Positions 45,086 to 54,338 are shown, counted from the first letter of the stretch. The stretch: DNA of 64,000 nt from Planctomycetota bacterium (GCA_029550525.1 JAKPHF010000008.1:62001-126000); one strand, 5' to 3'. Translations and numbers: made by a program. Notes: a model not told the origin generated them from the sequence alone.

Positions 45086-46618
45086 TCAACTGTTGCAGGC
45101 GGTGTCGGCCGGCTTGCCAGGCCCGCTCAGGCAACGCGTGAAGAAGATCTCGAAATCCGCCTGATCGACGTCGTTGTCCGCGTCCAGGCGAGCTCCCGCA
45201 CACTCCGGGAGGTTCTGGGGGATGCCCTCCCCCGTGTAGCAGGCCTGGAAACGGCCGAAGTCCTCCTGATCCACGTCGTGATCCTGGTCGAAATCGACCG
45301 GTGCGAACGGGGGCGGCGTCACGGTTACCCGCACCTGCACCACCTGGGGAGAGTTGGCGGCGAAGGGATCCACTACCGTCAGGTTACTGGTGTACGTGCC
45401 GGGTGCCAGCCCGGCGACGTCATAATTGATGGCGACGTTCTGTCCCGCCCCGGGCTCCAGCCGGCCGTTGGCCGTGTTGCAATTCAGCCATGCCGCACCG
45501 GTGGAGTTCGTGAAATTAAGGGGTGCCCCGCCGTCATTCGTGATCCGCACCGTATCCGGCGTCAGGGCTTGGCGGAACATCACCTCCCGTTCGATCGTCT
45601 GCGGCGACAGGGAGATGACGGCCGGATTGACCGGCGGGATGTCGTAGCCGACGCCGACCACAATGGCCAACAGATCGCGTCCGGGCACCGGCGTCGGGCC
45701 GTTGTACAGCATGCCGCCGGCGTAGTTGTCTGCATTGGTGGCGTACGCGGTGAATCCGGTCGGAGTCGTCGACTCAGCACAGATGGGCGCGTTGAGGATC
45801 GGCTCCAGCCGCAAGGCGTACGTCTGCCCCGGCGTGACCGGGACCGCGTTGATCGGCCAGTTCACCTGAACGGGGAAGAACTCGATCGCCACCACGCAAC
45901 GGCTGATGGCCGCCGGGCCGACCGCCGGACCATCCGGACCGCCGGCCCGAATAGTCGCCCGGTACTGGAAGTGAGTGTTCAACTCACGCATCACGTAAGC
46001 CTGGGCGCTGACGATCCGGTTGATGCCCGGCGGGACGACGAACGTCTGGGCCTGGTAGTCCGCCCAAGTGGACAAGCTCCACGAGTCGCTGGACGCACCG
46101 GGCGGCTCGACGAGCTGAGGGCTGTTGATGCCGCTCACGCGGTCGTAGTGATACACGGGCGTTTGCGGGTAGGTGTAGACGCGGGCGTCGTCAGAGACGT
46201 ACATCCAGTGCGTCACGAACGAGTAGAACTTGTTCTGGGCCGGGTTATGCCAGTAGAAGTTGGGCGTGTGATCGGTGGCGGTGCCCGGCCGGTAGATCAT
46301 CAGGTCGTAATACAACGTTCCGACGAGCGTGTCGACTCGATTCCACCCGTCGGCGTTGGTATACCCGAAGATGGCGGTGTGAGGGTTGGACAGATTGGTC
46401 AGGCCGACGTTGGCGGCCTTGGTCCCGTCCTCGCGGAACACGTGATTCTCGATGGTGTGATTGCCGGCGTTGACGTGGTTGCCGGTCTGGCGGTAGTACA
46501 CCAGCATCCACCGCGGATTGCCTGCCATGGCCGTCGAGGCCAGGAGAGACAGCACCAACGGCGGCAGCAGCCAACCGACCGCTCCGCCCGTTTGCCGTGT
46601 GCCGTTTATTCGCATCAT
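45086..46618 (-). CDS. Secreted protein with dockerin-like C-terminal repeats
   Basis: A 510-residue product. The start MMRINGTRQTGGAVG at 46618 follows GGGGAG, and the signal peptide is LPPLVLSLLASTAMAG. The first 360 residues form a beta-rich domain (YYDLMIYRPGTATDHTPNFY, VVAIEFFPVQVNWPINAVPV). Residues ~375-450 resemble a BACON/Ig-like module (SLSPQTIEREVMFRQ, GTYTSNLTVVDPF). Two Ca-binding, dockerin-like loops end the protein: DFDQDHDVDQEDFGRFQACY and LDADNDVDQADFEIFF. Function is unknown; polysaccharide attachment is plausible. It is the second of two such tandem genes. Confidence 0.8.
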   Translation of the reverse strand: MMRINGTRQTGGAVGWLLPPLVLSLLASTAMAGNPRWMLVYYRQTGNHVNAGNHTIENHVFREDGTKAANVGLTNLSNPHTAIFGYTNADGWNRVDTLVGTLYYDLMIYRPGTATDHTPNFYWHNPAQNKFYSFVTHWMYVSDDARVYTYPQTPVYHYDRVSGINSPQLVEPPGASSDSWSLSTWADYQAQTFVVPPGINRIVSAQAYVMRELNTHFQYRATIRAGGPDGPAVGPAAISRCVVAIEFFPVQVNWPINAVPVTPGQTYALRLEPILNAPICAESTTPTGFTAYATNADNYAGGMLYNGPTPVPGRDLLAIVVGVGYDIPPVNPAVISLSPQTIEREVMFRQALTPDTVRITNDGGAPLNFTNSTGAAWLNCNTANGRLEPGAGQNVAINYDVAGLAPGTYTSNLTVVDPFAANSPQVVQVRVTVTPPPFAPVDFDQDHDVDQEDFGRFQACYTGEGIPQNLPECAGARLDADNDVDQADFEIFFTRCLSGPGKPADTACNS

Positions 46619-46727
46619 AGGCTCTCCCCGGAACCGGCCAGGCGGCCCCCCGCCCGGGACCAACGCCCGGGCGGGGACCGTCGGCTTGCTGGAGCTCGAT
46701 GTCATCGCGCCGTTACGCCGGCACGAA

Positions 46728-48887
46728 TCACGGCGTGCACAACGGTGCCGCCTCGGCCGACCACGGGATCGCCGGACCGGTCGCGCACTTGATGAACTCG
46801 ACCACGTCCGCGTCGTTGATCTGCTCGTTATAGTCCCGATCGAAGCAGACGCAGTTCTCCGGCAGCGTCTGGCCTTGACCGAGACCGCCACTCGTCAGGC
46901 AGGCCTGCAGATCGGCAAAGTCGAGCATGTCCACCGCGGTATCGCCGTTGTTGTCGGCCCAGATATGACGGCCGGAGCAGAACGGAGGCACGTAGCCGCC
47001 GGTTCGCACGTTGTCGATCCAGAAGCCGTAGTAGCCTGCACCCGTCACGCCAGCGCCGCTCGTGGTGAACTCGAACATGATCGTCAGGATGGGCGGATCG
47101 GTGAAAAACTGCGTGCCGACGGGCAACACCACGTTGTAGTCAGGACTGCTGATCAGGCCGTTGTTGTTGAAGCTGCCGGTGAACACCGTCTCGGCGATCA
47201 CGGCGGCGATGTCGGACTCGGTGCCGTCCAACAGTCGCATCTTGACCGTCACCGGCTCGGCCTCCGTTCCGCCGTTGGCGGCCACCTCGGCGCGAATGTT
47301 ATACGGCTGCGTGGTCACGCCCTGGGCGTTCACGTTGGGGGCGGCGATGGTCTGGAACAGCTTCCAGGTGCTCACCGTGTTGGTGATGAAGTCCGATCCG
47401 CCGTAATGGTTGCCGGTGATGTTCTGGACGCGGCCGTTCACGCACTCGGGGCCGAAGAAGTGCCCGTCGCGCTTGTGCCCACCGCCGTACTGCGGTCCTT
47501 CGGTCAAATCGTCCCAGTGCTTGGCCTTGGGATTGTCCGGCGGCCCCATGGGGCACAGCTCGGTCTTATCGTCCGGTGTCTTGTAACCTTCCTCAAAGCT
47601 GCCATTGGTGAGTTCCGGCATGTAGACGAGGAACGCCTTGTTGTAGGCATTCGGCGTCAATGTGGCGCAGGAATCATTGTCGATCCGGAACACCACGTCC
47701 CAACGGCCGCCCTCGGCGTTGCTCAGATCGAACGTGGCTTCCAGCTGGTCGCCCACCATCTGAAGATTGGTGGCGTTGATGTTGGACACGCCGTCGCGGA
47801 AGTTCGACTTGCGGAGTCGAACGACCGTGAGGTAGTTCAGATTTTGGCCGGTCAACCGGATCTTGTGCGCGGGATTACCGTGCATGCCCCGATCATTCAC
47901 GATGGTGGCCACCGTGACATTCGGGAAGGAGCAGGCGGTGGTCAGCGCAGCGGTCTTGATGACATCGTCACACCCGGCGTTGTTGTCGCTCTCGCTGCGG
48001 TCCACCAAAAGATCGTATGTGCCGAACGGCGTGCCGGTCAGGTCGAACGTGGCCGTGATCTGCGTCTCGGTCTGTGCGGTGATGGTGCCACCCACGACGG
48101 CCGGGCCGACGAGTTGCAGCGACTCCACGGCAGCGAGGTTGGTGCCGTCAATCGTCAGCGTCGTGACGCCCAGATCGGGCGGAACGGTGATCGAGCTGGG
48201 CGTGACTGACGTGATCGTCGTCGGATCAGGGCAACAGCCCTCGGAACCATCAAGGCAGGTGTACAGCCTGATATCGTCATAATGCGAGGCGAAGTAGATT
48301 GCACCATAGGGCCCCGTGCCGTTTTCGCTGTTGCCTTTGATGGTGTGCAACCGCACTTCGATCTCGCTCGTGACGTTGTGCGCCCCCTTGTATTGGTGCA
48401 GGAGCCAGGTATTGCGGGTGGGAGCGGTGTTGCTGGAGACTCCGTCGAAGACTTTCACCCCGTCCACCCACAGTTCGATGTGAGCCTCCTGGACGAACTT
48501 GAAGTCCTCGCCGCTCCACCACCATGCGTAGGCCTTGGCCCAACCGGAAAGCGAAATGTGGTTCAAGCCGGCCTGGATCTGCCCGGAAGCGACGGTGAAT
48601 CGCTGGTAGTAGTAAGAGTCGCCTTTCGCACTCATGCCACTGCCTTCTGCTCCGCCGACCATCCAGTCGCCGCCGTCATCCGGCACGGCAGGCCGATCGT
48701 TCCCCACCGTGGCATCCGTGAACTGGCCGGTGCCGCTGACCAGCACCTTCATCCACGCAACGTCCGGATCCCCTGGGGCGATGGTTAGGCCGCCATTCCG
48801 GACGTTTGGGTTATGGCCGATCAGCAGTTCTGCATTGGCCGGAACCGCGACCAGTCCCACCGCCACCAACACGAGACACAAACGCAT
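46728..48887 (-). CDS. Secreted multi-domain protein with dockerin-like loops
   Basis: The 719-residue product begins with a signal peptide (CLVLVAVGLVAVPANA) and has GAGGAGG eight bases before ATG 48887. Residues ~30-220 look like a carbohydrate-binding-type beta-sandwich (LGWAKAYAWWW-type aromatics, WLLHQYKGAH). Residues ~225-430 hold two IPT/TIG-like units (ITSVTPSSITVPPDLGVTTL; HKIRLTGQNLNYLTVVRLR). A further beta domain follows near 450-660. The C-terminus has WADNNGDTAVDMLDFADLQA and FDRDYNEQINDADVVEF, dockerin-like Asp/Asn loops. It is probably secreted and attached to the surface. It is upstream of the gene at 45086, with a 109-base gap. Confidence 0.8.
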   Translation of the reverse strand: MRLCLVLVAVGLVAVPANAELLIGHNPNVRNGGLTIAPGDPDVAWMKVLVSGTGQFTDATVGNDRPAVPDDGGDWMVGGAEGSGMSAKGDSYYYQRFTVASGQIQAGLNHISLSGWAKAYAWWWSGEDFKFVQEAHIELWVDGVKVFDGVSSNTAPTRNTWLLHQYKGAHNVTSEIEVRLHTIKGNSENGTGPYGAIYFASHYDDIRLYTCLDGSEGCCPDPTTITSVTPSSITVPPDLGVTTLTIDGTNLAAVESLQLVGPAVVGGTITAQTETQITATFDLTGTPFGTYDLLVDRSESDNNAGCDDVIKTAALTTACSFPNVTVATIVNDRGMHGNPAHKIRLTGQNLNYLTVVRLRKSNFRDGVSNINATNLQMVGDQLEATFDLSNAEGGRWDVVFRIDNDSCATLTPNAYNKAFLVYMPELTNGSFEEGYKTPDDKTELCPMGPPDNPKAKHWDDLTEGPQYGGGHKRDGHFFGPECVNGRVQNITGNHYGGSDFITNTVSTWKLFQTIAAPNVNAQGVTTQPYNIRAEVAANGGTEAEPVTVKMRLLDGTESDIAAVIAETVFTGSFNNNGLISSPDYNVVLPVGTQFFTDPPILTIMFEFTTSGAGVTGAGYYGFWIDNVRTGGYVPPFCSGRHIWADNNGDTAVDMLDFADLQACLTSGGLGQGQTLPENCVCFDRDYNEQINDADVVEFIKCATGPAIPWSAEAAPLCTP

Positions 48888-49393
48888 CGTCGAACCCTCC
48901 TCGGTACATCGGATCCGAGCCCCCCCGGGCGAAACTGATCTGCCGCTGCTCCAAGCGGCGGCAGGACCGACCGTCCAACCGGACGCATCGAACGGTCGTG
49001 TTCAGTTCCAGCGGGTAATGCCCTTCCGAAACTCCTACCGGCCCGGGCCGATCCCGGACACAGTTGACTAAAAGCTTTTTATCGCATCTTCTGGCGGGCC
49101 CCGCCTCTCAACGTGACGAGGGCCATTGTATGGGGGCCCATATGGGGTGTCAACGGAAAATCATGGCTGCAACTTCAGTTAAAGGCTTTTACTTCAGGGA
49201 TTATGGCACGTCCCTCCGGGGACGATGAAACCCAAGTGGCGAAAATTGCGCAAGTTAGGGAATTGCGGATCGGACAGGGGTCCGGTCCGAAAACTCCGGA
49301 CGGACACTGCGTTATCGGCGTGCTCCGCAGCGAATCGGTGAAAGACGCCCCGTGCCGTCCCTGGTACAATCCGCCGCCCGAGGAGGAATGTGC
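48888..49393. other. Gene-free divergent gap
   Basis: This gap separates divergent genes. It holds short palindromes such as TCCGGTCCGAAAACTCCGGA (near 49281) and CCGGCCCGGGCCG near 49040. A short frame on the plus strand ends at 49397 but has no recognisable features. The far end carries AGGAGG for the next gene. Confidence 0.4.
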
Positions 49394-51061
49394 ATGAAAC
49401 CGGTAAGCATCTCGCTGTATGTCCTGACGTCGATCGTGTTGCCGGCAGCGGCGGCCGTCCCGCCGGGCACGCACGCCCGATTTCTGTCGTTGACGTGCAA
49501 GCCCCGCACCGCGCCGCCGTTCGCCGTGGTGGATGTGACCTACGGTCCGAACGAGGCGATCGACGGCCAGGTGGGCGTTTGGTGGCAATTGGAAGCCCGA
49601 ACAGATCCGGATGCCGAGCCGCTGTTTCAACTGCAAGCGCTGACCAATCGCGATCCGTTGCGCGGCACGGCCGAGCCGCTGAGCTTCCACCGGTACATTC
49701 TGCACCTTCCCGCGACCAACGAGACGCTCGAGTACCGCAACGTTCACACCGGCCGGGCACTGTTGCCCGGCTGGACCGATTTCAGCCGGCATTTCGTGCC
49801 GGTCGCGGCCAAGGGGGCCCGCTCTCCGGACGGCGTTCCGCAAACGTGCGGCTATCTCGGGCATGTACTCACGCTCAAGCACATCGGCCGAGACGTTCCC
49901 TGGAAACCGCTGGACTCCGCCAAAGTGCTCGAGCTCAACCCCGAACTGCTGGTTGGTACGTCGCGGAACTTCCGGGACGCCGAGTGCCGCCGGCTGCCGC
50001 AGAAGCCCGAACGCCAGAACTACTCGTACGTGCCCTTCGTGAAGGATGAGTATCCGGTCATGATCGAGGCGGGCATCAACTTGTTCATCGTGTCGCCCGA
50101 ACAGGAGCTGTTCGTCCGCGGCGAGCCGGTCTTCTACGTCCGCCCCATGGGCGGCAAGAAGCCCATGAAGTGGCCGGCTGACTTCTACCGCAGCAACTAC
50201 TTCGGCTCGCATCTTTATCTCGATGAACCGTCCGTGATCACCGTCGGCGACAAGCTGATCCACAACACGCTGTGGTATTTCTCGGACGCCGCCGCCCTGT
50301 TCGAACGCCGTACCCGCGAGCGCTACGACCCCGCATATCCGACCCGGGAGCTGCGGAATCTGGACGTCAATCTCGGCGATCTGGAGCTCCGTCACGAATA
50401 CTTCAGTTGGGAGACGTACTACGATACCGCGTTCTACCAGATGGCGGCCGGCCCGCTGGGCATCGTCCACGAAGGTCGCTATCAGCTTGAAGACTTCGAC
50501 CAGAAAGTGGGTAAGTGGCTCTCGACGCCGCGCAAGCACACTGCCGAGCAGTTGCTCCGCTATCACTACGCCTTCCTCCGCGGCGGAACCCGTCCGTTTG
50601 GCAAGTACTGGGGAACGGCCATCTACGGACAGTGCGACCCGAAGATCGCCCCGCTGGCCATGACGCTGGCCTACGACATGGGAGCCCGTTGCGTGTGGTT
50701 CTGGACGTCCGATCACGACCACCACGTGCCGTGGCCTGAGCAGTTGGAGCTCGCTCGCACGCTCAAAGCGCACGCCGCCGCTCATCCGCGTCCTTCCATC
50801 TTCGCTCCCCCGCCCGAGCGCGACCTGGTCATCACCATTCCGTACGGATATTTCCTCTCCCTCGAACATCTGTGGTGGGTTCGCGAGCTGGATGAGGAGG
50901 GCAAGAACGAATCGTCGCGGCGTTTCCGCCGCCTCATGGAACGGGCTCACCGCGAGATTGAGGAAGCCCTCGCCCGCGGCGACGACTTCGACATCACCAT
51001 CGACGACGGCCGCGAGATCACCGGCTATCGCCGCATCATCCGCATCACCGACGCGGAGTGA
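49394..51061 (+). CDS. Secreted glycoside-hydrolase-like protein of unrecognised family
   Basis: The 555-residue protein has a signal peptide (ISLYVLTSIVLPAAAAV). AGGAGG is seven bases before the ATG at 49394; an ATG two codons upstream is too close to it. Residues ~20-150 look beta-rich. The second half resembles a TIM-barrel hydrolase: AEQLLRYHYAFLRGGTRPFG, IYGQCDPKIAPLAMTLAYDM, GARCVWFWTSDHDHHVPWPE. Conserved Asp/His/Trp around TSDHDHHV could form a substrate pocket. I cannot name the family. Genes for a URO-D-like protein and a GH172 enzyme follow in the same direction. Confidence 0.65.
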   Translation: MKPVSISLYVLTSIVLPAAAAVPPGTHARFLSLTCKPRTAPPFAVVDVTYGPNEAIDGQVGVWWQLEARTDPDAEPLFQLQALTNRDPLRGTAEPLSFHRYILHLPATNETLEYRNVHTGRALLPGWTDFSRHFVPVAAKGARSPDGVPQTCGYLGHVLTLKHIGRDVPWKPLDSAKVLELNPELLVGTSRNFRDAECRRLPQKPERQNYSYVPFVKDEYPVMIEAGINLFIVSPEQELFVRGEPVFYVRPMGGKKPMKWPADFYRSNYFGSHLYLDEPSVITVGDKLIHNTLWYFSDAAALFERRTRERYDPAYPTRELRNLDVNLGDLELRHEYFSWETYYDTAFYQMAAGPLGIVHEGRYQLEDFDQKVGKWLSTPRKHTAEQLLRYHYAFLRGGTRPFGKYWGTAIYGQCDPKIAPLAMTLAYDMGARCVWFWTSDHDHHVPWPEQLELARTLKAHAAAHPRPSIFAPPPERDLVITIPYGYFLSLEHLWWVRELDEEGKNESSRRFRRLMERAHREIEEALARGDDFDITIDDGREITGYRRIIRITDAE

Positions 51062-51131
51062 CCGGCCGACGGCCCGCACGAGCGCTCCGCCTTCGTGGCG
51101 GAGTTTTCATCGGCTGGCAAAGGGCGCGATC

Positions 51132-52163
51132 ATGACGGGAAAAGAGCGAGCCTTGGCCGCGTTGCGCGGTGAGTCATCCGACCGGCCGGCGGTGATCCCC
51201 ATCGTGGGGCAGGCGGCGGCGCGCCTGTGCGGCGTCGGCGTCCGGGAGCATGCCCATGATCCCGAACTGCTGGCCCGCTGCCAGGTGCAGTGCGCCCGGC
51301 GGTTCGGCTACGACGGCGTGTACATCGCAGCCGACACCTGGATCAACGCGGAAGCCATCGGCTTCCCGCGCGTCGAGCACCCACCCCACGAACCCGCCCG
51401 CGGCCACGGCACGTGGATCGAGTCGGTCGACCAGATTCGCGAACTGCCGATGCCCGACCCGAACCGCTCCGGGCGCTGGCCGCTGATGATCGACGCCGTG
51501 CGTCACGCCGTGCGGATGGCCGGTAACGACTCGCTGATCATCGCGAACTTTGATCAATCGCCCTTCTCGCTGGCTTGTCAGTTACGCGGGATCGATCGGT
51601 TCATGCTCGACCTGGTGGATGATCCGCCGTTCGCCCACGAGTTGCTGGCGTATTGCGCCAGGGCAATCGCTCGCTATGCCGTGGCGCTTGGCCGAGCCGG
51701 CGCGCACGTGCTCAACACGGGCGACTCGGCAGCGGGCGGCAGCCTGATCGGGACCCGGTACTACGAGGAGTTCGCTTTCCCGTACGAGAGACAAGTATTC
51801 GACACCATCCGCCGCGAGATCGACACCCCTGTCACGCTACACATTTGCGGCGACGCGGGCATGTGCTTGGATCGCATGGTCGAAACAGGGGCGGCCGGCA
51901 TCGAGGTCGATCACCGCATGGACTTGCGCGACGTGCGGAGGCGTTGCGGCGAGCGCGTGACAGTAATCGGCAACGTCGGTCCGGTCGGTCCGCTCCTGCG
52001 TGGAACGCCGGAGGCGGTCCGGGCCGCCTGCCGTGCCTGCCTCGACGCGTTCGCAGGCTCGAACCGGTTCATTCTTTCGACGGGCTGCGCGATCTCACCG
52101 CTCACGCCGCCGGAGAATCTGCGGGCCATGGTGGAAGCGGCGGAGGACAAAACGACGCGGTGA
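51132..52163 (+). CDS. Uroporphyrinogen-decarboxylase-family (URO-D fold) protein
   Basis: The 343-residue protein starts MTGKERALAALRGESSDRPA, as in URO-D-like proteins. Segments ARRFGYDGVYIAADTWI, FSLACQLRGIDRFMLDLVDD, THIC-type block VTLHICGDAGMCLDRMVETG, AAGIEVDHRMDLRDV and FILSTGCAISPLTPPENLRA fit the MtaA/corrinoid subgroup, where His and Cys residues in HICGD and STGC bind zinc. It is thus more likely a methyl-transfer or related enzyme than a haem enzyme. The gap to the previous gene is 70 bases and to the next is 66. The last codons and stop run into a family C repeat (ACGACGCGGTGACGCGGCG). Confidence 0.85.
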   Translation: MTGKERALAALRGESSDRPAVIPIVGQAAARLCGVGVREHAHDPELLARCQVQCARRFGYDGVYIAADTWINAEAIGFPRVEHPPHEPARGHGTWIESVDQIRELPMPDPNRSGRWPLMIDAVRHAVRMAGNDSLIIANFDQSPFSLACQLRGIDRFMLDLVDDPPFAHELLAYCARAIARYAVALGRAGAHVLNTGDSAAGGSLIGTRYYEEFAFPYERQVFDTIRREIDTPVTLHICGDAGMCLDRMVETGAAGIEVDHRMDLRDVRRRCGERVTVIGNVGPVGPLLRGTPEAVRAACRACLDAFAGSNRFILSTGCAISPLTPPENLRAMVEAAEDKTTR

Positions 52164-52171
52164 CGCGGCGA
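52152..52171. repeat. Family C repeat across a stop codon
   Basis: ACGACGCGGTGACGCGGCG supplies the final TTR codons and the TGA of the URO-D-like gene, then continues into the gap. It is a clear case of a repeat overlapping a coding end. Confidence 0.55.
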
Positions 52172-52229
52172 TAGGTGAATCGAACAGAAGACCAAGATTA
52201 CGACTTCCGCTGATGATTGGAGGAGAACA

Positions 52230-53399
52230 ATGCAGCGTTTTGTGACACTGTTGGTTGTGGCAAGCACCGGTCTGGCTTTGACGGCCGGCATCGCACAGGC
52301 CGCGGACATTCAACTCGACGGCACGCCGCTGTACAGCCCGACGCTCAAGAGCCGGGCCATCACGGCGGAAAACCAGACCGGCGCCCCCGGCGCGGGCGGC
52401 AAGAAGTTGGGCGGACGCAAGGGCCTGCCCTGTCTGTGGAACCTCACGAAGGACCAGGTCTACACCTTCGCCGACATTCAAGGTCCCGGTGCCATCCGCC
52501 ACATCTGGATCACCGTCCCCAACAGCGGCCCCAAGAAGATGCGCAACCTGATTCTGCGATTCTATTGGGACAACCAGGAGACGCCCTCGGTCGAGGCTCC
52601 GCTGACCGACTTCTTCGGCGTGTGTCACGGCAGGACGGCCTCGTTCGAGTCGGCCTTGTTCAGCATGCCCGAGGGCAAGGGCTTCAACAGCTTTTTCCTC
52701 ATGCCCTTCGGCAAGCGGGCCAAGTTGACCATCTGCAACGAGACCGGCGAGGACGCGGGCATGTTCTTCTACCAGGTCGATTACACGCTGGGCGATCCGG
52801 TCACCGATGAGACGCCGCGTTTCCACGCCCAGTTCCGCCGCGTGGCCAACACGAAATTGACCGAAGACTACGTGATTCTCGACGGCGTCAAAGGCAAGGG
52901 TCGTTTTCTCGGAGCGAACGTCGGATTGATCGATCGCTTCGCCGGCATGGGCGTGTGGTGGGGCGAAGGCGAAGTGAAGATGTACATCGACGGCGACGAG
53001 CAGTGGCCGACCATCTGCGGCACGGGCAGCGAGGATTACGTCGGCTCGGGCTGGGGCCTCGGCAAGTTCAGCCATCAATATATGGGCTCGCCACTCAACG
53101 AGGGCAAGTGGATCAGCTACTACCGCCTGCACGTGAAAGATCCGGTGTACTTCTCCGAACGGATCAAGGTCACCGTCCAGCAGATTGGTAACGACGGCAG
53201 CTACGAGCCGGCAGACCCCAACGGCAAGCTGGCCGAATTCATCAAGCGCGGCGAGTACCGCAAGGACCACCGCGGCGGCAACTTCGAACGCGTGGACGAC
53301 ATGTGCTCGACCGCATATTGGTACCAGACGCTGCCCACACAGCCGTTCCCCCCATTCCCCGACCGCGAGCTGCGCTCGCTGGGGCTGGAGGGTGAATGA
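52230..53399 (+). CDS. GH172/DUF2961-family glycoside hydrolase
   Basis: The 389-residue product has a signal peptide (VTLLVVASTGLALTAGIAQA) after a strong GGAGG ribosome-binding site. The GH172 features are RAITAENQTGAPGAGGKKLG, GPGAIRHIWITVPNSG, LRFYWDNQETPSVEAPLTDF and PTICGTGSEDYVGSGWGLGK, where the Glu and Asp residues form the active site. Relatives act on difructose or arabinofuranose linkages. It is probably exported to act on extracellular glycan. Its neighbours are the URO-D-like gene upstream and the HAD-like pseudoenzyme downstream. Confidence 0.9.
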   Translation: MQRFVTLLVVASTGLALTAGIAQAADIQLDGTPLYSPTLKSRAITAENQTGAPGAGGKKLGGRKGLPCLWNLTKDQVYTFADIQGPGAIRHIWITVPNSGPKKMRNLILRFYWDNQETPSVEAPLTDFFGVCHGRTASFESALFSMPEGKGFNSFFLMPFGKRAKLTICNETGEDAGMFFYQVDYTLGDPVTDETPRFHAQFRRVANTKLTEDYVILDGVKGKGRFLGANVGLIDRFAGMGVWWGEGEVKMYIDGDEQWPTICGTGSEDYVGSGWGLGKFSHQYMGSPLNEGKWISYYRLHVKDPVYFSERIKVTVQQIGNDGSYEPADPNGKLAEFIKRGEYRKDHRGGNFERVDDMCSTAYWYQTLPTQPFPPFPDRELRSLGLEGE

Positions 53400-53423
53400 A
53401 GAATGACGAAGGGGTTGCGTCCA

Positions 53424-53450
53424 GGGGGGCGGGCGTCTCGCCCACCCTTC
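53424..53450. repeat. Family A palindrome, imperfect
   Basis: GGGGGGCGGGCGTCTCGCCC then ACCCTTC, 25 bases after the GH172 stop. Confidence 0.55.
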
Positions 53451-53491
53451 TACAGGTACCGGCTGGTACGTGTTTGACATACCTGCCATAA

Positions 53492-53546
53492 CATTGTGGT
53501 ACAGGCATCCTGCCTGCGTTGTGCATGCTGGAAGCGTGCACCACAA
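53492..53546. repeat. Family B inverted-repeat element (reverse orientation)
   Basis: ATTGTGGTACAGGCATCCTG starts the element and GCTGGAAGCGTGCACCACAA ends it. It is the reverse complement of the copy at 30366, with few mismatches. Confidence 0.8.
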
Positions 53547-53585
53547 GATCGCCTGAATCACAGAAACGGGGCTCTTGCCCCACCC

Positions 53586-53610
53586 GAGGCGGGCGAGACG
53601 CCGGCCCGCC
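53586..53610. repeat. Family A palindrome, GAGACGCC variant
   Basis: GAGGCGGGCGAGACGCCGGC then CCGCC, in the same gap as the family B element. Confidence 0.55.
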
Positions 53611-53678
53611 AAAATGATGCGAGGGCCAAGCTTTCGCGGGAGTGCGCGCGAGTTGGGCGCTTCGCAAGGAGACGGCGA

Positions 53679-54338
53679 ATGGGTTTCCTGACGACGATCG
53701 TGGAATACGAAGGGGCGTTGGTGAACGTGCGGCCGCGGTACTGGGCGGCGCACAAGGAAGCGGTGACCGCGGTGGGCTTTCGCGGGCCGACCGAGGACGA
53801 GTTCTGGCGGCTGCTGCGAACGGGCGCATCCGACGGGCAGATGGTGCCCTACGCCAAGACGCCCAAGGTGCTCGAGTACGCCGCCCTTCGTAACCAGCGG
53901 CTCCACAGCTCCGACTTGATGGAACTCGACGAGAGCTGGCCCGGCGCGAGCGCAAACCTACAAGTGCTCAAGAACATGGGCACGTGTCATATCGCCTCGC
54001 TGTGTCCGAACCGCGACGGTTTGAACGCCGCGCTCAATCGTCTGGACCTGTGGATGTACTTCGATAAAAAGCAGGTCTTGCCAGCTGACTCCGACCGGCG
54101 GGTGGAAGTATTGCGGGAGATGACCGGGGGCACCCGCACGCTGGCGGTGGCTGGCACGATTCCGTTCGCCTATGCCGCCAACGAGGCCGGCTGCCGGGTG
54201 GTAGGCATGAAGACCGGCCTGGCTTTCCCCAAGCAGTTCCGCCAAGTCGGCGTGGACGTGTGCTTCGACTCGCTCGACGAACTGACCGACGCCTTGGCCC
54301 GGCACGATCCCGAGTTGCAGCGCATCGGGGTACTGTGA
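53679..54338 (+). CDS. HAD-superfamily-like pseudoenzyme lacking catalytic aspartates
   Basis: The 219-residue protein starts MGFLTTIVEYEGALVNVRPR, with AAGGAG eight bases upstream. Its fold matches HAD phosphatases: motif I would be DxDGTLV, but here it reads EYEGALV, so both aspartates are glutamates. The last motif, normally VGDxxxDxxAAxxAGC, reads VAGTIPFAYAANEAGC, without its aspartates. The flanking text RVVGMKTGLAFPKQFRQVGV and CFDSLDEL matches the family closely. It is thus probably a non-catalytic or altered HAD protein. It is downstream of GH172 with a repeat-filled gap of 279 bases. Confidence 0.75.
   Translation: MGFLTTIVEYEGALVNVRPRYWAAHKEAVTAVGFRGPTEDEFWRLLRTGASDGQMVPYAKTPKVLEYAALRNQRLHSSDLMELDESWPGASANLQVLKNMGTCHIASLCPNRDGLNAALNRLDLWMYFDKKQVLPADSDRRVEVLREMTGGTRTLAVAGTIPFAYAANEAGCRVVGMKTGLAFPKQFRQVGVDVCFDSLDELTDALARHDPELQRIGVL

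Noticed and set aside
49113..49397. 94-codon frame before the GH-like gene
   Set aside because: No ribosome-binding site and no recognisable features; it runs into the real start at 49394 and is unlikely to be expressed.
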